Shown in pieces: positions 31,545 through 41,988 of a DNA stretch of 64,000 bases. Location: assembly GCA_030144725.1 (NCBI GenBank), contig JASKMD010000029.1:2340613-2404612 (forward strand), read 5' to 3'. The position numbers and the translations under genes were made by a program. The notes under the pieces are model-generated. The model had not been told where the DNA came from. It saw only the letters and a list, made by a program, of their open reading frames with translations, and did no database searches. Positions within the stretch are counted from its first letter, which is position 1. Each line of letters opens with the position of its first letter. Source of the DNA: Haematococcus lacustris. Its lineage: Eukaryota > Chlorophyta > Chlorophyceae > Chlamydomonadales > Haematococcaceae.

Positions 31545-32334
31545 ATGCACCTGTGGCAGCTATGTGACCCACAAGGCTTGCCACTGGCTGCACCTTGGTG
31601 GGAAGGGGCCAGGGAGCTGTTGCCATGGCCAAAGCGCCTGTCACGATCCTCCTGTTGTAGCCCGCTCCCTCCCTCCTATTCCCCAGCCCTCCCAAGCCCT
31701 CTTCTCCGCTGCTGTACCCGCTGAGCTGTGCAATGGCACCATGTCATATGCCGTGCATGAATATTGTGCATTTAAGGCCTGTGGATCCAGACACGCACCT
31801 CCTGACTGCGCCAGTCCTTGTGTGCTGCAGATCTGGCATGCGCATGTGCTGGTGCGCGCTGCCGCTCCTGGCTCTCCACCTGCCAGCTGTGCCTGAAGCA
31901 CGATGCCTGGCTGGCTGGAGGTAACGGCAGTCGGTAACGCCACTGCCATGGCATGGCCACCAGCTTGCTCACCTTGAAGGTGTCGTAAGACGGATGCGTT
32001 CAGTGTGTGACCCCATGCATGTATTTGCATCACGTGTCTGATGTTAGTCACAACATGTACTGTCACACTAGTCACACGGGAGTGCAAGCCACACTGGAGA
32101 TTGATGTACTGGCTCGCTTATGGCTATGACTGGTCCTCGTCGGGGGTGCAAGCCACACTAGGGATGTATAGCTTGCTCACGGTTATGTGGAGGGTGAGGG
32201 GGGGCGTCATCAGAGTGTTATTAGCATGTTTCAGGTAGCCACAGAAGCTACACTAAGGCTATATGGCTTGCTCATGGCAACCATGGGGTGCGAGTCAGGG
32301 AAGCTAGAGCCTCTAGCCTCTAGCCTCTAGTAGA
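31545..32334. other. No gene established
   Basis: About 800 bases after the DUF3605-like gene. Three imperfect copies of a roughly 75-base unit (landmarks GCAAGCCACACT, GCTTGCTCA) lie at 32080-32290, followed by TCTAGCC triplet-like repeats at 32305-32330. GGCTGCATCAGGCCACATG at 32335 is the left duplication of unit C. Confidence 0.4.
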
Positions 32335-32353
32335 GGCTGCATCAGGCCACATG

Positions 32354-35082
32354 GCTGGGGGATGCATGAGATCACCATCCAACCGGAGTGCCGGCAACTG
32401 CAGTGAGGCGGATGTGATTTCATAAACACATGTACATACTTTTTCTTTTCTTTCATTTGTTCTGACATACACTGATTGGGAAGCTACCCCCTGGTGCCCC
32501 TGGCACGGCTGGGCCATACATCAAAGGCAGTCTCTCGGGCTGTAACTCGGGCTTCAGACATCGATGATCAATTGATCAAGCCTGACTGCACATGCACAAT
32601 CTCATTTTCACACAACCGTGTATTTTTCACGGGAAACCCAAGTTGCTTGAAAAGGCCACCGCCCGTCGCACTGCGCATCGCGTGATGGCTAAGAAGAAGC
32701 ACAAGAAGGACCCGGGAAAGAAACAGAAAGGTGCGTGACCCTAGCCGACTGTGGGCTACTGTGGGCTACGCGTTGTGTGATAACCCGTCGCTCCTGTTGG
32801 TTCCATCGCAGCGTCTCGTTCCGCCCAAGGCAAGCAACGCCAAGAGCGACGGGATGGCTGGGCAACGAGCAGGCGTCAGGTCCGTGTCCCCGCCTTATGT
32901 GTCCCCGCACTGTTTGTGTTGACCCCGCCTTGTGTCTTGGCCTGCCAAAATGGCAACTTTGATTGGCTGCAGGTCATCAAGGTCCCCGAGGGCGCAGTGC
33001 TGCGCGGCTGCAAGAAGACGAGGCGCAAGCTGCGGGAGCACCTCCGGCTGCGGGCTGAAATCCACTCCCAGCTCCGCGTGATTGCGTCGCTATTTGTGCT
33101 GCGGATTTTCTTGACATGCCTGGTTGGCTACCCCTCCCCGGGCTTCCCCAGCGCCCCTGAACCTCCAGCCGTGCAGCCCCCCCAACCCCCTGATGCTCCC
33201 CCCCTACCCGCCCTACCCCCACGTGCCCCTGCCCAGCCTCCCCCTGCTCAGCTTGCCAGCATGGAGTGTGACACAGACTCTGACTCCGAGTCAGACTCGG
33301 AGTCAGACTCAGAACCCGAGCCAGTCACGCAGCCCCCCCAAAGGCGCTGCAGCCCCCTTCCCCCTCCTCCAGCCCCACCTCCAGCTGCCAGCAGCAGCAG
33401 CACCAGCAGCCGCCCAAGTGCAGCAGCAGCAGCGGCTCATGCAGTGGGGCTCCCCCACATAGGCAGGGGCATAGCTGAGATGCGTGAGTTTGTGTTTGAC
33501 CCAGACACACAGATTGGGGTGGGCATCGACCCTGGCGTCACCCAGGCAGTCAGCGCAGCCTCGGGGGTGTGGGATCCGCAGTCAGGCCAGCTCATGGCAG
33601 ACCAGCTGCGCCGGTGGAAGCTGACCAAGGGCGAGGTGAAGCATGCCAGCGGCCTGAACAATGCCCGCCGTGACACTGAGCGGTGGCTAGCACCGATCAA
33701 GCCCCACCTCCAGCACCTGGCAGCAGCAAGCTCAGCCGGCACCTCCCTGGAGGCCAACCTGAAGCACATCACCGTCACCCTGGCCACCTGGGATGCGGTG
33801 TGGGAGGTGTACCTGGACCCCAAGTGGGCACGGCAGCGGCTGCGGCTGTACGGAGCCCAGGACCGGGCGCTGGAGCAGTTCTTCAACAAGGTGAGGGTGG
33901 GTAGGTGGGAGGGAGGGAGGGTAAGGCACTGTGAGGTGGTGGGTTGGGCATGATATGAAAAGGTAATTGACTGTGCGATGCCTAACCTGGTGCCACCATG
34001 TCAGCCACCATGTGTTTGCCTCATGTGCATGGCTGCAGTTGGAGAGAGAGATGGCGCAGTTGTCCATGAAGCGCCACAAGCGTGCCAAGCAGCTGGTGGT
34101 ATTCTTTGGTGCAGCTAGCATTGGCACAGCGGGAGGGTGGAGTGCTGATGCGGTGTTGCGTGCCTGCCGCAAGGTGGTGTGCAGGCCCAGGGGCACAGAC
34201 CAGCTGCGGGGCAGGGTGGTGCTTGTGGATGAGCACCGCACCAGCCGGGTCAGCTCAGCAGTGAATGGCCAGCAGCCCTGTGAGGAGGAGCCGGACAAAC
34301 TCAGTGCCACAAGGCCTGCAGGCTGGAAACCCCCAGCAGGGCAGGTGGAAGAGCGCCTGGTGCGCCCAGCATGGAGCCAGGAGCGTGGCCAGCCAGTGCG
34401 GGGCATGATGTGGTGCCCAGTAGTGGCCCCCCGCAAGCCCCCACAGGCCCCACGCAGCAGCCAGGCAGCCACACAGCCAGCAGCCTCAGAGCCAGGGCCC
34501 AGCACTCCCCCTTTAGCCAAGCGCAGCAAGCGCACCAAGGCTGAGCTAGGGGCAGCTGAGCCCACCAAGGGCAAGGGCAAGGGCAAGGCTGCCAAGACAA
34601 AGCCTGCCCCACAGCCAGGCAGGTGGCTTGACAGGGACTGCAATGCAGCATTGAACATGCAGCGCATTGGGGAGAGCAAGTGGCGTCCATTGGAGCTGTG
34701 CTACTGGCCAGACCAGGGAGCTCTGCCAGCCAAGGGCAAGGAGTACCCTGGCCTGGGCTACAAGCGGGTGCGAGACAAGCCCCCCATGGCACAGGAGCAG
34801 CAGCAGCAGCAGCCTGCTGAGGCACAGTAGTGTGTCCCCCTTTGTTGAGCTGTCATCAGCTTACAATTAGTGCATGTTTTGTCATGCCAACTCTACATCA
34901 TAGCCCTCGGGTCAGGCAATAGTGTAGGTGGTAGGCGGGCTCATGTGCCATGTGCACTGGGTTTACTCCACACAGCCACACTGTTTGAGTCGGATCTAGT
35001 TAGTGGCTGCTAGTGGCTGATAGCGGCTGCTAGTAGGTACTTCTGATCCGGCTCAAATGGTGGCCCTAGTGAGGGACAAGAG
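32354..35082 (+). mobile_element. Fanzor unit C (subfamily 2), complete
   Basis: The same 19 bases, GGCTGCATCAGGCCACATG, occur at 32335-32353 and 35083-35101. Between them are a leader (32354-32684), a four-exon Fanzor gene (32685-34830) and the conserved 3' region. The leader shares segments with 3295-3405 (reversed) and 2585-2633. No terminal inverted repeats and no other transposase are seen, so the mobilising enzyme is either Fanzor itself with host repair, or supplied in trans. Confidence 0.8.
32685..34830 (+). CDS. Fanzor-like RNA-guided nuclease, apparently intact (Fz-C)
   Basis: Exons 32685-32730, 32812-32879, 32973-33890 and 34039-34830 join in matching phase to give 607 residues. 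Start MAKKKHKKDPGKKQK (nuclear-localisation-like). A helical segment (LREHLRLRAEIHSQLRVIAS) is followed by a Pro-rich stretch and an acidic Ser/Asp repeat. RuvC-I VGIDPGVTQA (D224), RuvC-II VLVDEHRTSRVS (E409) and RuvC-III LDRDCNAALN (D542/D544) are all present. A QQQQ-rich C-terminus precedes TAG. Compared with Fz-A and Fz-E it lacks the TDGV...F strand and about 200 residues before RuvC-I, and it lacks paired zinc-ribbon cysteines. By family, it would be an RNA-guided DNA nuclease acting in the nucleus; activity is not shown by sequence. Confidence 0.85.
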
Positions 35083-35087
35083 GGCTG
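34831..35087 (+). ncRNA. Conserved 3' region of unit C: candidate guide-RNA scaffold
   Basis: Nearly identical to post-stop DNA of units B and D. It ends in a long stem: arms 34984-34996 (TTTGAGTCGGATC) and 35045-35057 (GATCCGGCTCAAA) pair over 13 bases with one G-T. The loop holds three decamers of type GGCTGMTAGY. After the stem come 30 conserved bases ending GACAAGAGGGCTG, then unit-specific flank. In OMEGA systems the scaffold RNA runs to the transposon's right end and the guide is the adjacent flank. Calling this an RNA is inference; a transposon terminus alone would also be conserved. Confidence 0.45.
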
Positions 35088-35200
35088 CATCAGGCCACAT
35101 GTAAGGTATTGTGATCAGGACATGTAGACAGGCTGGGATCAGGTATTGTGGTTGTTGCTATTGTTACAGACAGCTGAGCCGCTAGCCTGGTATGGCTGCT

Positions 35201-35402
35201 GGTGGCGGGTCGCCTCAACTGGTGGCTGCGGTTGGCAGAGGTGTTAGTTTTGATGAGGTGCCCAGTGGTCTGTTGGGAAAGTGCCACCGGAATGGGGTTT
35301 GTAGTCATCAAGGGTGCGACCGAGGATGCTACAACATGTTTGTAGTAGCTGAGTGAGATTACCCACAGGCCAACATGTTATTCCTTGTTGAATAAGTTTT
35401 GT
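35201..35402 (+). mobile_element. 202-bp solo subfamily-3 Fanzor 3' end
   Basis: Flanked by TAGCCTGGTATGGCTGCT at 35183-35200 and 35403-35420. The sequence matches the post-stop regions of Fz-E and Fz-E' and has no ORF. It contains the hairpin CTACAA-CATGT-TTGTAG. It lies 100 bases downstream of unit C and, like the coding units, has its 3' terminus merging into xCTG of the duplication. Confidence 0.75.
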
Positions 35403-35420
35403 TAGCCTGGTATGGCTGCT

Positions 35421-36190
35421 AAGGCGCGCCCGAAATAATCTTTAAGATATGACACCATATGATCAAGCATGATGGAATATGATGAAATATAATTAAGCCA
35501 AAACTCGCAAAACTCCGTAACCTCATTGCCGTGGTCTCAATCTGGTTTCAGCCATGGTCTCATTCGTGATCTAATTTGAGGGAGAGTAGAGGAGTGTTAC
35601 TAAGTACAACTGAGAGTGGTGCTGGTTTGGAGGACGTCAAACCCTCTTTATACTCGGGGTTCCAAGGTGAGCTAGTGTGGCAATCTGCTACATTGTCTAC
35701 AGACCTTGCTCTTGACTACAGACCCGGTCACATCACATCTTTAAGCCATCATATTCAGTCATATGACCAATTCCTCAGCAAGTCATATGATCGGTCGCGC
35801 CCTAATGGCTGCTGTAAAACACGTGTGAATAGACAGAGAAATAGATAGCGCACAGCACATCAAGCATGTGATGGGTCAGCTCCGGCACATGGACGATGCC
35901 ATGCGAGCTTGTCGGTTTCGTCATCGTCAGTTCATGACAATGTCCACGGCAAACTTCGGGACGAAGCCCCTCCCCTGGTGGTGGTGAATTTCTTTTGAGG
36001 CATGTAGTGCCATGTCAGTTGCATTCGGCCTAGCCCCGTACGACCTGGCCTGGCTCAACGTAACTTGGCACTGACACCTAAAACAAAACCTCTTGCTACT
36101 TCAAAACAAAGGCTACGGGTTGCGTGTCTGATGCTCAAGGTTGTTAGGTAAAGATAACTCGCATGTTGACACGTCGACAAAGCATGGCAC
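35421..36190. other. AT-richer spacer, no gene
   Basis: Short palindromic CATATGAT/ATCATATG motifs at 35440-35500 and 35745-35790. A segment at 35720-35757 resembles the LINE 5' end reversed. No credible ORF. Confidence 0.4.
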
Positions 36191-36194
36191 ACTC

Positions 36195-36440
36195 TGTTGT
36201 GCCACAGTAGGCTACTGCTGCTGTTGCTGCTGCTGGGCCTTGGGTGCCCAATCTCACAGCCGCTTTGTAGCCAGGCCCGTTTGCTCCCTGCTCTCAGCAG
36301 CCAGAGCTGGCTCGTCTGGCCACCAGCACAGCCATTAGGGCCACCATTTGCTCTCCCACCAATGTCTCTGCTCTGTGTTATGTCAGCTGGTAATGTCAGC
36401 TGGTCTGCAAATGGCATGTTCAGCGCTGCATGGTAGTCCA
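36195..36440 (-). pseudogene. Fanzor 3'-end remnant H
   Basis: The minus-strand frame keeps YHAALNM (for DRDCNAALNM), then a diverged GGQTSQLWLL stretch corresponding to the CYWPDQxALPAKGKEY region and a glutamine/serine run before the stop. Strongly degenerate relic of subfamily 2. Confidence 0.55.
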
Positions 36441-36530
36441 TGTTTACCCATCTGCCAAGCTGCGGGCTGGTTCAGCTTTGGCAGCCCTGCCCTTGATGGG
36501 CTTGGCATTCTGCTCAGCCTTTGTGCGCGT

Positions 36531-39500
36531 TTAGAGCGTAGCTGGTGGGGCAGTGCTTGGTCTAAGCTCCAAGGATATGCTGGCTGTGCATCTGCCTTGC
36601 TGCGTGGGGGCTGTATGAGCTTTCCAGCCTGGCTCATACCAGGGCAGCCAGCCCCCACTGCTCTGGTGCAAGGACCGTTTGCTTGCCATGCTTGCATCAC
36701 TGACATGTGATATGTGGGAGTGGTCTGGCGAACCTACCCCGGCCCCCAAGACCACGCCAGGCAACCACAGCTGCGTTGGGCTCCGACCTGGGCTGGACAA
36801 GCCCTGAGTGTGGTCGCCCGGGCGGTCCTCGTCAGGAGCAGCATGCAAGGCACTTGAGTCACCAAGCAAGCCCCGCCCAGCCCCCAGGCCTGCCAGCGTA
36901 GTACTGAAGGAGAATTCCCCTGCTCCTACTGCAGCTGCTGTTGTACCTCCAGCTGCTGCTCTCACTCCTGCTGCTGCTGGTGCCATCCCACCACTGAGCC
37001 TTCTTGTGAGTGGTCGGCTGGTGAGCCCCTCGCTGGCCATGTGGCTAGCGCTGCTGGCTGAGTAGGGGGTGCCGGGGGTGCCGTCAGCTGCAGCTGCCAG
37101 ATGCAAGGGATCAGGGCGTCCATGGTTGTTGGGCGAGGGAGTGGGGCGCCTCAACTGGTGGCTGCGGGTGGCAGAGGAAGGAGGTCCTCCCTTGCTGGAC
37201 AGTTTGACTGCAGGCCGCCGCCCGCGAGTGGAGGGGGGTTGCCGGGGCATGGCCTGCATGCAGCATTGCCTTGCCATGGCTTGCACTTGGTGTCTCAGCC
37301 TGAGGTCATGACCATCACCGGGCATGAAGGAACAGCAGTGGACGTGGAAGAAGACGGCTTACACCGCCAAAGCAGTCAGCCATTAGCAAGGAGCATGGCA
37401 AGTAGAGTCCAGCCCTGGCAGGCCGCCATGGCAGGACTGAGTGATGATGCACCTCAGTTGAAGCATGCTGACGTCATGACCATGCATGTCAGTGCCAGAG
37501 CTGTCAGTGACTCTTCATCTGCTTGCACCCCAACAGAGCCCTCTCCTCCCTGCGCAGCCTTGAGGGCAACCCTGGCACAGACCTTGCTGCTGCTTGGCGG
37601 CGATGCTGGCAGGTCCTGGTCAGGAGCTGGCGTCCGCACGTCCCTTGCTGCAGCCAGGGCAGCCAGCCGTGAGCCCAACAGACTGACTTGCTGCGCCAGC
37701 TCCGCCTTCTTCTTTGCCACGGCCAGCCGGCGCTGCCGCTCATCCTGGCGCAACGAACCATGAAAACCATGAGTTGCTTGGAAGAGCCACCAAGATCCCA
37801 AAACCTAGCACCTTGTGGCACAATGACTGGGTGAAGTGGAAGAGCACCGGCAAGCAAAAGCAGTGCCAAACATCATGCCCACGTTATGCTGTGCCCAAGT
37901 TAGGGGATGGCAGTGCAGGCTGCTGCTGCCCACCTTGAGCTGGGTGCGCAGGCTGTGCAGCTGCTCCTCAATCTGGGCATGTGTGGCCTTCAGGTTCACC
38001 GTCAGCTCCTGCTCTGCTGCAACCATGCCCTTCAGCTGGGTCTGCAGCGCTGCCTTGGCTGCCTGGGCAGTCCTGGCTGCCTGTCTGCAGATGCACAGAG
38101 GCAGGCCATTGGGTGGAGCACTTCACCCAAAGACTGCTCAGCAGCCGGAGCAGTGTTTGGCAAGTAAACATCAGGTCTGCATCCACAGCCCAGGTGCAGT
38201 CACTCCACCATAGTAATGCATTGGCCCTTGCCACATGGTGGGGTTGCATGGCGGCTGCAAGGCAGGGATGCATGCCCCCTTCATCTGAACCCATTGCTTG
38301 AGTCCTGCAGGGCCCCCAGCAATAACTCTGCTGGCCCTGCACCCCTGGTGGCCTCCAACCCTCCTCACCTCTGCTCTTCCACCGCCAGCTTCAGCTCGGC
38401 CAGCACCTCATCTCGGCCAGTCAACATAGCCACCAGCTCATCACGTGCCTCACTTTGAGAAGCAAGCTGCGCATGCGCCGGCCACCAGTAGACCGCCAGT
38501 CAGTGTGTTACTGCTACCCTGATGCCAGAGTTTGGTCAAGTCACCAATGTCACCAGCCCCTCGTCCCTCACTCGGGCCTACATCAGAGTCGCACCACAAG
38601 GGACCACTCGGGACCACTAGGGACCACTCAGGTGCGTGTCATGGGGCTGGGTGGAGTTATGTCCCCATGCACATGGCACACGGCATGGGTGCCCACCAGT
38701 GATTCTTTTTTTGCGTAATACGTAACGATCGGAACCAAAAGCTTGTTTTCTAGGCCTGGATTTCGTTACCAAACGGACCCTTGCGTCGGCTGGCCTCGTC
38801 TGCTTCGTAACCGAAAATTGTATTTTTGTGTAAAGTTGTTACAGAAAATGCCTTTTTGGCATAAGAAAATGCTGCGATGCTTGTTAATCGTTACCAGTCT
38901 GGACCAACTGCGTAACCAGCCATGTGATGGTCCTAGACCCTTCGTGACCAGCATCAGCTTGGCTGTTTTGAAAAACGAATCACTGGTGCCCACCACCTAC
39001 ACTACTGCCTGCCCCCTGTGACAGGGCTATTGTCTAGAGTCGGCATGACAAGCATGCACTGATTGTAAGCTGATGACAGCTCAAGATAGGGGGCACACCC
39101 TACTGTGCCACAGGCTGCTGCTGCTGTGCCTTGGGTGCCCAGTCTCACAACCCCTTGTAGCCCAGGCCTCGGTACTCCTTGCCCTTGGCTGGCAGAGCTG
39201 CCTGGTCTGGCCACCAGCACAGCTCCAGCGGGCGCCACGTGCTCTCCCCAACGCGCTACAACCCCAAGGTCTAGCTACAAACACGGTTGCTTGTCCAGCA
39301 AGACAAGCTCACGACAGGCTTACAGCACACTATTCCCCTACTAATGGGTAGGGGCTGCGTTATCTGTAATCCGAACTGAATGTTTGTTACCTACAGCCGG
39401 TACCAATACCTAATTTCCTACCTCGATACATGGCACCCCCTGCCATGGTATTGAAAAGGCAACCTACAGGAAGGAATTGTGCATTCTGCGCCAATTGTGT

Positions 39501-40420
39501 TTACTGCTGCCTGCTGCTGTTGTGACTGAAGTATGCTGCGACAGCTATTGTGACAGCAAAGTCTGTGTGCAGTCTGAACAGCGGCGGGAGCGACAGTTTC
39601 ATGTGCTGTAGCAACGCCTATGGACACATGGACACATGGACACATGGACACATGGCAACTACCAACAACCACAGCTGCACCAAACTACAAACACTCATGA
39701 TGGAGTGGACACCAAGCGAGCCTAAACTCGTTACATTTTGCTTAGTTTCATGTGCTGCATTAGACAGCACATCAGTCAGTGCCACGTAATGACGACAATG
39801 CTGCTGTTGCTGCTGCTGATGATGATGATGACTCAGAACTCCATAGTCCAGGCTTGCTTGCATTGCAGACAACAGTGGGGCCAGGATCTAGGCTGCATGC
39901 TTTGTGGCCCACACACCTGCGCCTGGTACTCAGCAACCTGGATTGAGAGCTGCTCGCGCTCAGCTGATGCCTGCTCCAACAGCTTCTTGGCTTGGGCAAG
40001 CTCTGCCTGCATGCAGACCAGCCCACGGTTAATGCCAAGCTTCCATGCGTGTGGAGGAGCTAACCAACATGTGGTGGCAAGCTCTACATGCCACCATTAA
40101 GCCCCACCTCAAGTCCATCACTGTGGCCCTGCAATGCGGACGTTCGTTGCTGGGCGGTCTGGAAGTGATGACTCAGCAGCTTGGCCTGCGCCGTGAACTC
40201 ATTCCGATCGCGGCGCAATTGGGCATCCAGCAAGTCCCTCTCCTGCTGCCGTGCATGCAGCTGCCTGAGGTGTGCCACAGCAGGGAACAGGCCCAGGGAT
40301 GCTTGTTTTGTCCAGTAAATACTGTGCAGCATGCAAGCCAAACCATGCCAAACAGGGCCACCTTACTGGAGGAGCTGGCGCACGAAGTCATCCACCTCTG
40401 CTTGCGTGGTGGCAGCTCTC
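36531..40420 (-). CDS. Probable host coiled-coil protein gene (multi-exon)
   Basis: Minus-strand exon candidates with heptad-like content: near 40420-40364 (ATTQAEVDDFVRQLL), 40285-40110 (QLHARQQERDLLDAQLRRDR...AKLLSHHFQTAQQRTSAL), 40012-39917 (AELAQAKKLLEQASAEREQL), about 38455-38371 (EARDELVAMLTGRDEVLAEL), 38088-37936 (AAKAALQTQLKGMVAAEQEL...QIEEQLHSLRTQLK) and 37748-37460 (DERQRRLAVAKKKAELAQQV). A Ser/Pro-rich C-terminus runs through 37325-36531. Most have plausible AG acceptors and GT donors (for example GTGGGC at 37935, GTGTGT at 39916). I cannot name the family. hAT MITE and Fanzor remnant F lie in its 38.5-39.3 kb intron. Confidence 0.45.
38540..39284 (-). pseudogene. Fanzor remnant F with its 3' region, split by a hAT MITE
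   Basis: 39284-39081 encodes a diverged RuvC-III-distal segment (ESTWRPLELCWWPDQAALPA, KGKEYRGLGYKGL). The post-stop region (from 39100 down) follows the subfamily-2 pattern, including GAGCTGTCATCAGC, but is interrupted at 38985-38697 by the MITE and resumes to about 38550, ending GAGTGAGGGACGAGGGGCTG. RuvC-I and RuvC-II are absent. Confidence 0.65.
38697..38985 (+). mobile_element. hAT-type MITE
   Basis: 289 bp with terminal inverted repeats CAGTGATTC / GAATCACTG and an 8-bp duplication GTGCCCAC (38689-38696 and 38986-38993). CAGTG termini and 8-bp duplications are typical of hAT elements. No transposase. It interrupts the 3' region of Fanzor remnant F. Confidence 0.8.
39355..39420 (-). repeat. 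Dispersed short repeat, copy 1 of 3
   Basis: Shares landmarks GGTATTGGTRCCGGCTGT and CCTAGTAGTAGGGGA-like blocks with 50805-50930 (plus) and 44605-44665 (plus). About 100 bases, no ORF, function unknown. Confidence 0.45.
39621..39654 (+). repeat. Short tandem repeat GGACACAT
   Basis: Four tandem 8-base units. No other feature. Confidence 0.8.
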
Positions 40421-41988
40421 ACAAGTAAGTCTGCCGAGGCTTGTGTGTGCCCTGTCCCACAGTGCAGCCAGCGTTGTGTCAGGGTGACAAAGTACAAAGT
40501 GCAAGAGCAACGGCTTTCTAACCATGCATTGCACCTTTCATGGCATTAGAAAGCTCGACCCACACAGCAGTTGCATCGTGCCCCGCTCGCGTCGGCGTAC
40601 TCGCTTCCCTGGCGGGCTGCTCCGTAGACCCCATAGCCCGTGCTCTAGTAGGTGTAATCATCTCGGTCTCTGTGCCGTGCTTCGTTTGGCAAGCTTGCAA
40701 GTCATTAAACCAAACCATCGAAAACCAAAACCATCAAAATTCAAAACCATGACGTTGAAAATGTTATGTTTTTTGTGTGTACGACGTCTGGATTTCATAT
40801 GGAGTGCCCCACAGTTCCATACTTTGCCAGGTGGGGCATAGCGAGCACCAATCCCAGGAGGTGGTTCTCTGGTAGATGTCACACGTCCTCTGATGGGCTA
40901 TTGCAACTGTTCTGGTGCAATGATGTCAGAGCCAATAGGCTGCTGTTCATATCCATGTGGAGCTTACAACAACGGGTGTGCAGACATACTGGCAAAGAGC
41001 AATAACTGATACACACTGCTTGGTACACGAAATGCCGACAAAACCAATGTCCTTTTCCCTCCCCCTGCAAGTCATGCATGCAGCCCCCTCTGACTGTTCA
41101 CAATGCATGTGCATGCACAGTGTCATGCCTGCCTGGTTGCCTGCAGGGTCATGTCTTCACAAGAGCAGGAGATGCACCTGGATGCATGGCCATGCCTGCC
41201 TGCCATGGCACTCACAAATGCTTCATTTGCCCCCTGCATGTGCCTTTGTTCTTGAGTTCTTGCCAATACCAACAACAGTCTTCATGCTAGACATGCCCTG
41301 TCCAGTGTTGGCCTGAGATAGGATCTCCCTCCACTGTAAACCTCCCTCCACTTCAGCACACCTAGCAAGGCTGCGTAACTGCGTAACGGCTGAAGGAAAC
41401 TCTAGACAGCTGGAGACTCCATCCCAGCGGCATGTACCATCCCTGATCACAACACTGACAGCTTCAAACTGACAGCTTGACGCTTGCAAGGCTTAGCTCA
41501 TACACTGGAAGTTAGGGCACGTGTCGGTGTCATCATTGCAAGGGCCATCACACCATGCTGCTGAGCACACAATGCTTGGCAAGCACTTACGACGATGAGC
41601 AACAGAGTGTGCCCCACCTTCCCCAGCATATGTACCAGCTCCTCATTTTAGCCCAGCTCTATCACATGCAACAATGCACCAGTGTATGCGCCGCATGCAA
41701 TGGTCCGGGTGCTTTGCTGTTCGATGATGCAAGGATCCAATGCAAACTGTGGAGTAAGCATGCCTATGGAACGCCAATGGTGCCAATGGACGCCTTATAG
41801 GCATTATGCAGCTCGAGGGTAAGGTACTCTGCAGTGCACATGGCTGACCAATGTCATGCAGGTCATGTGAGGGGCGGTGGCATCACAATGGGACCCAGAG
41901 CATGCTCAGTTCCGCAGGTCAGTCAATACTGGCAGGGAAGCGCTGCGGGAAAAGGTGGGTGGCACAGCCCTGCAGGAATCGAGCAGCA
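40421..41988. other. Unresolved stretch
   Basis: No confident gene. A minus-strand frame at 41223-41489 contains MSSMKTVVGIGKNSRTKAHA, but it has no homology I recognise. Could include introns or untranslated parts of the flanking minus-strand genes. Confidence 0.3.

Noticed and set aside
33732..34825. Long minus-strand Leu/Cys-rich ORFs over Fz-C
   Set aside because: Antisense shadows of the GC-rich Fanzor exons; the same shadow appears at every subfamily-2 copy.
32354..35082. Terminal inverted repeats on Fanzor unit C
   Set aside because: The two ends show no inverted similarity beyond a few bases, so a classical cut-and-paste DNA transposon is not supported.
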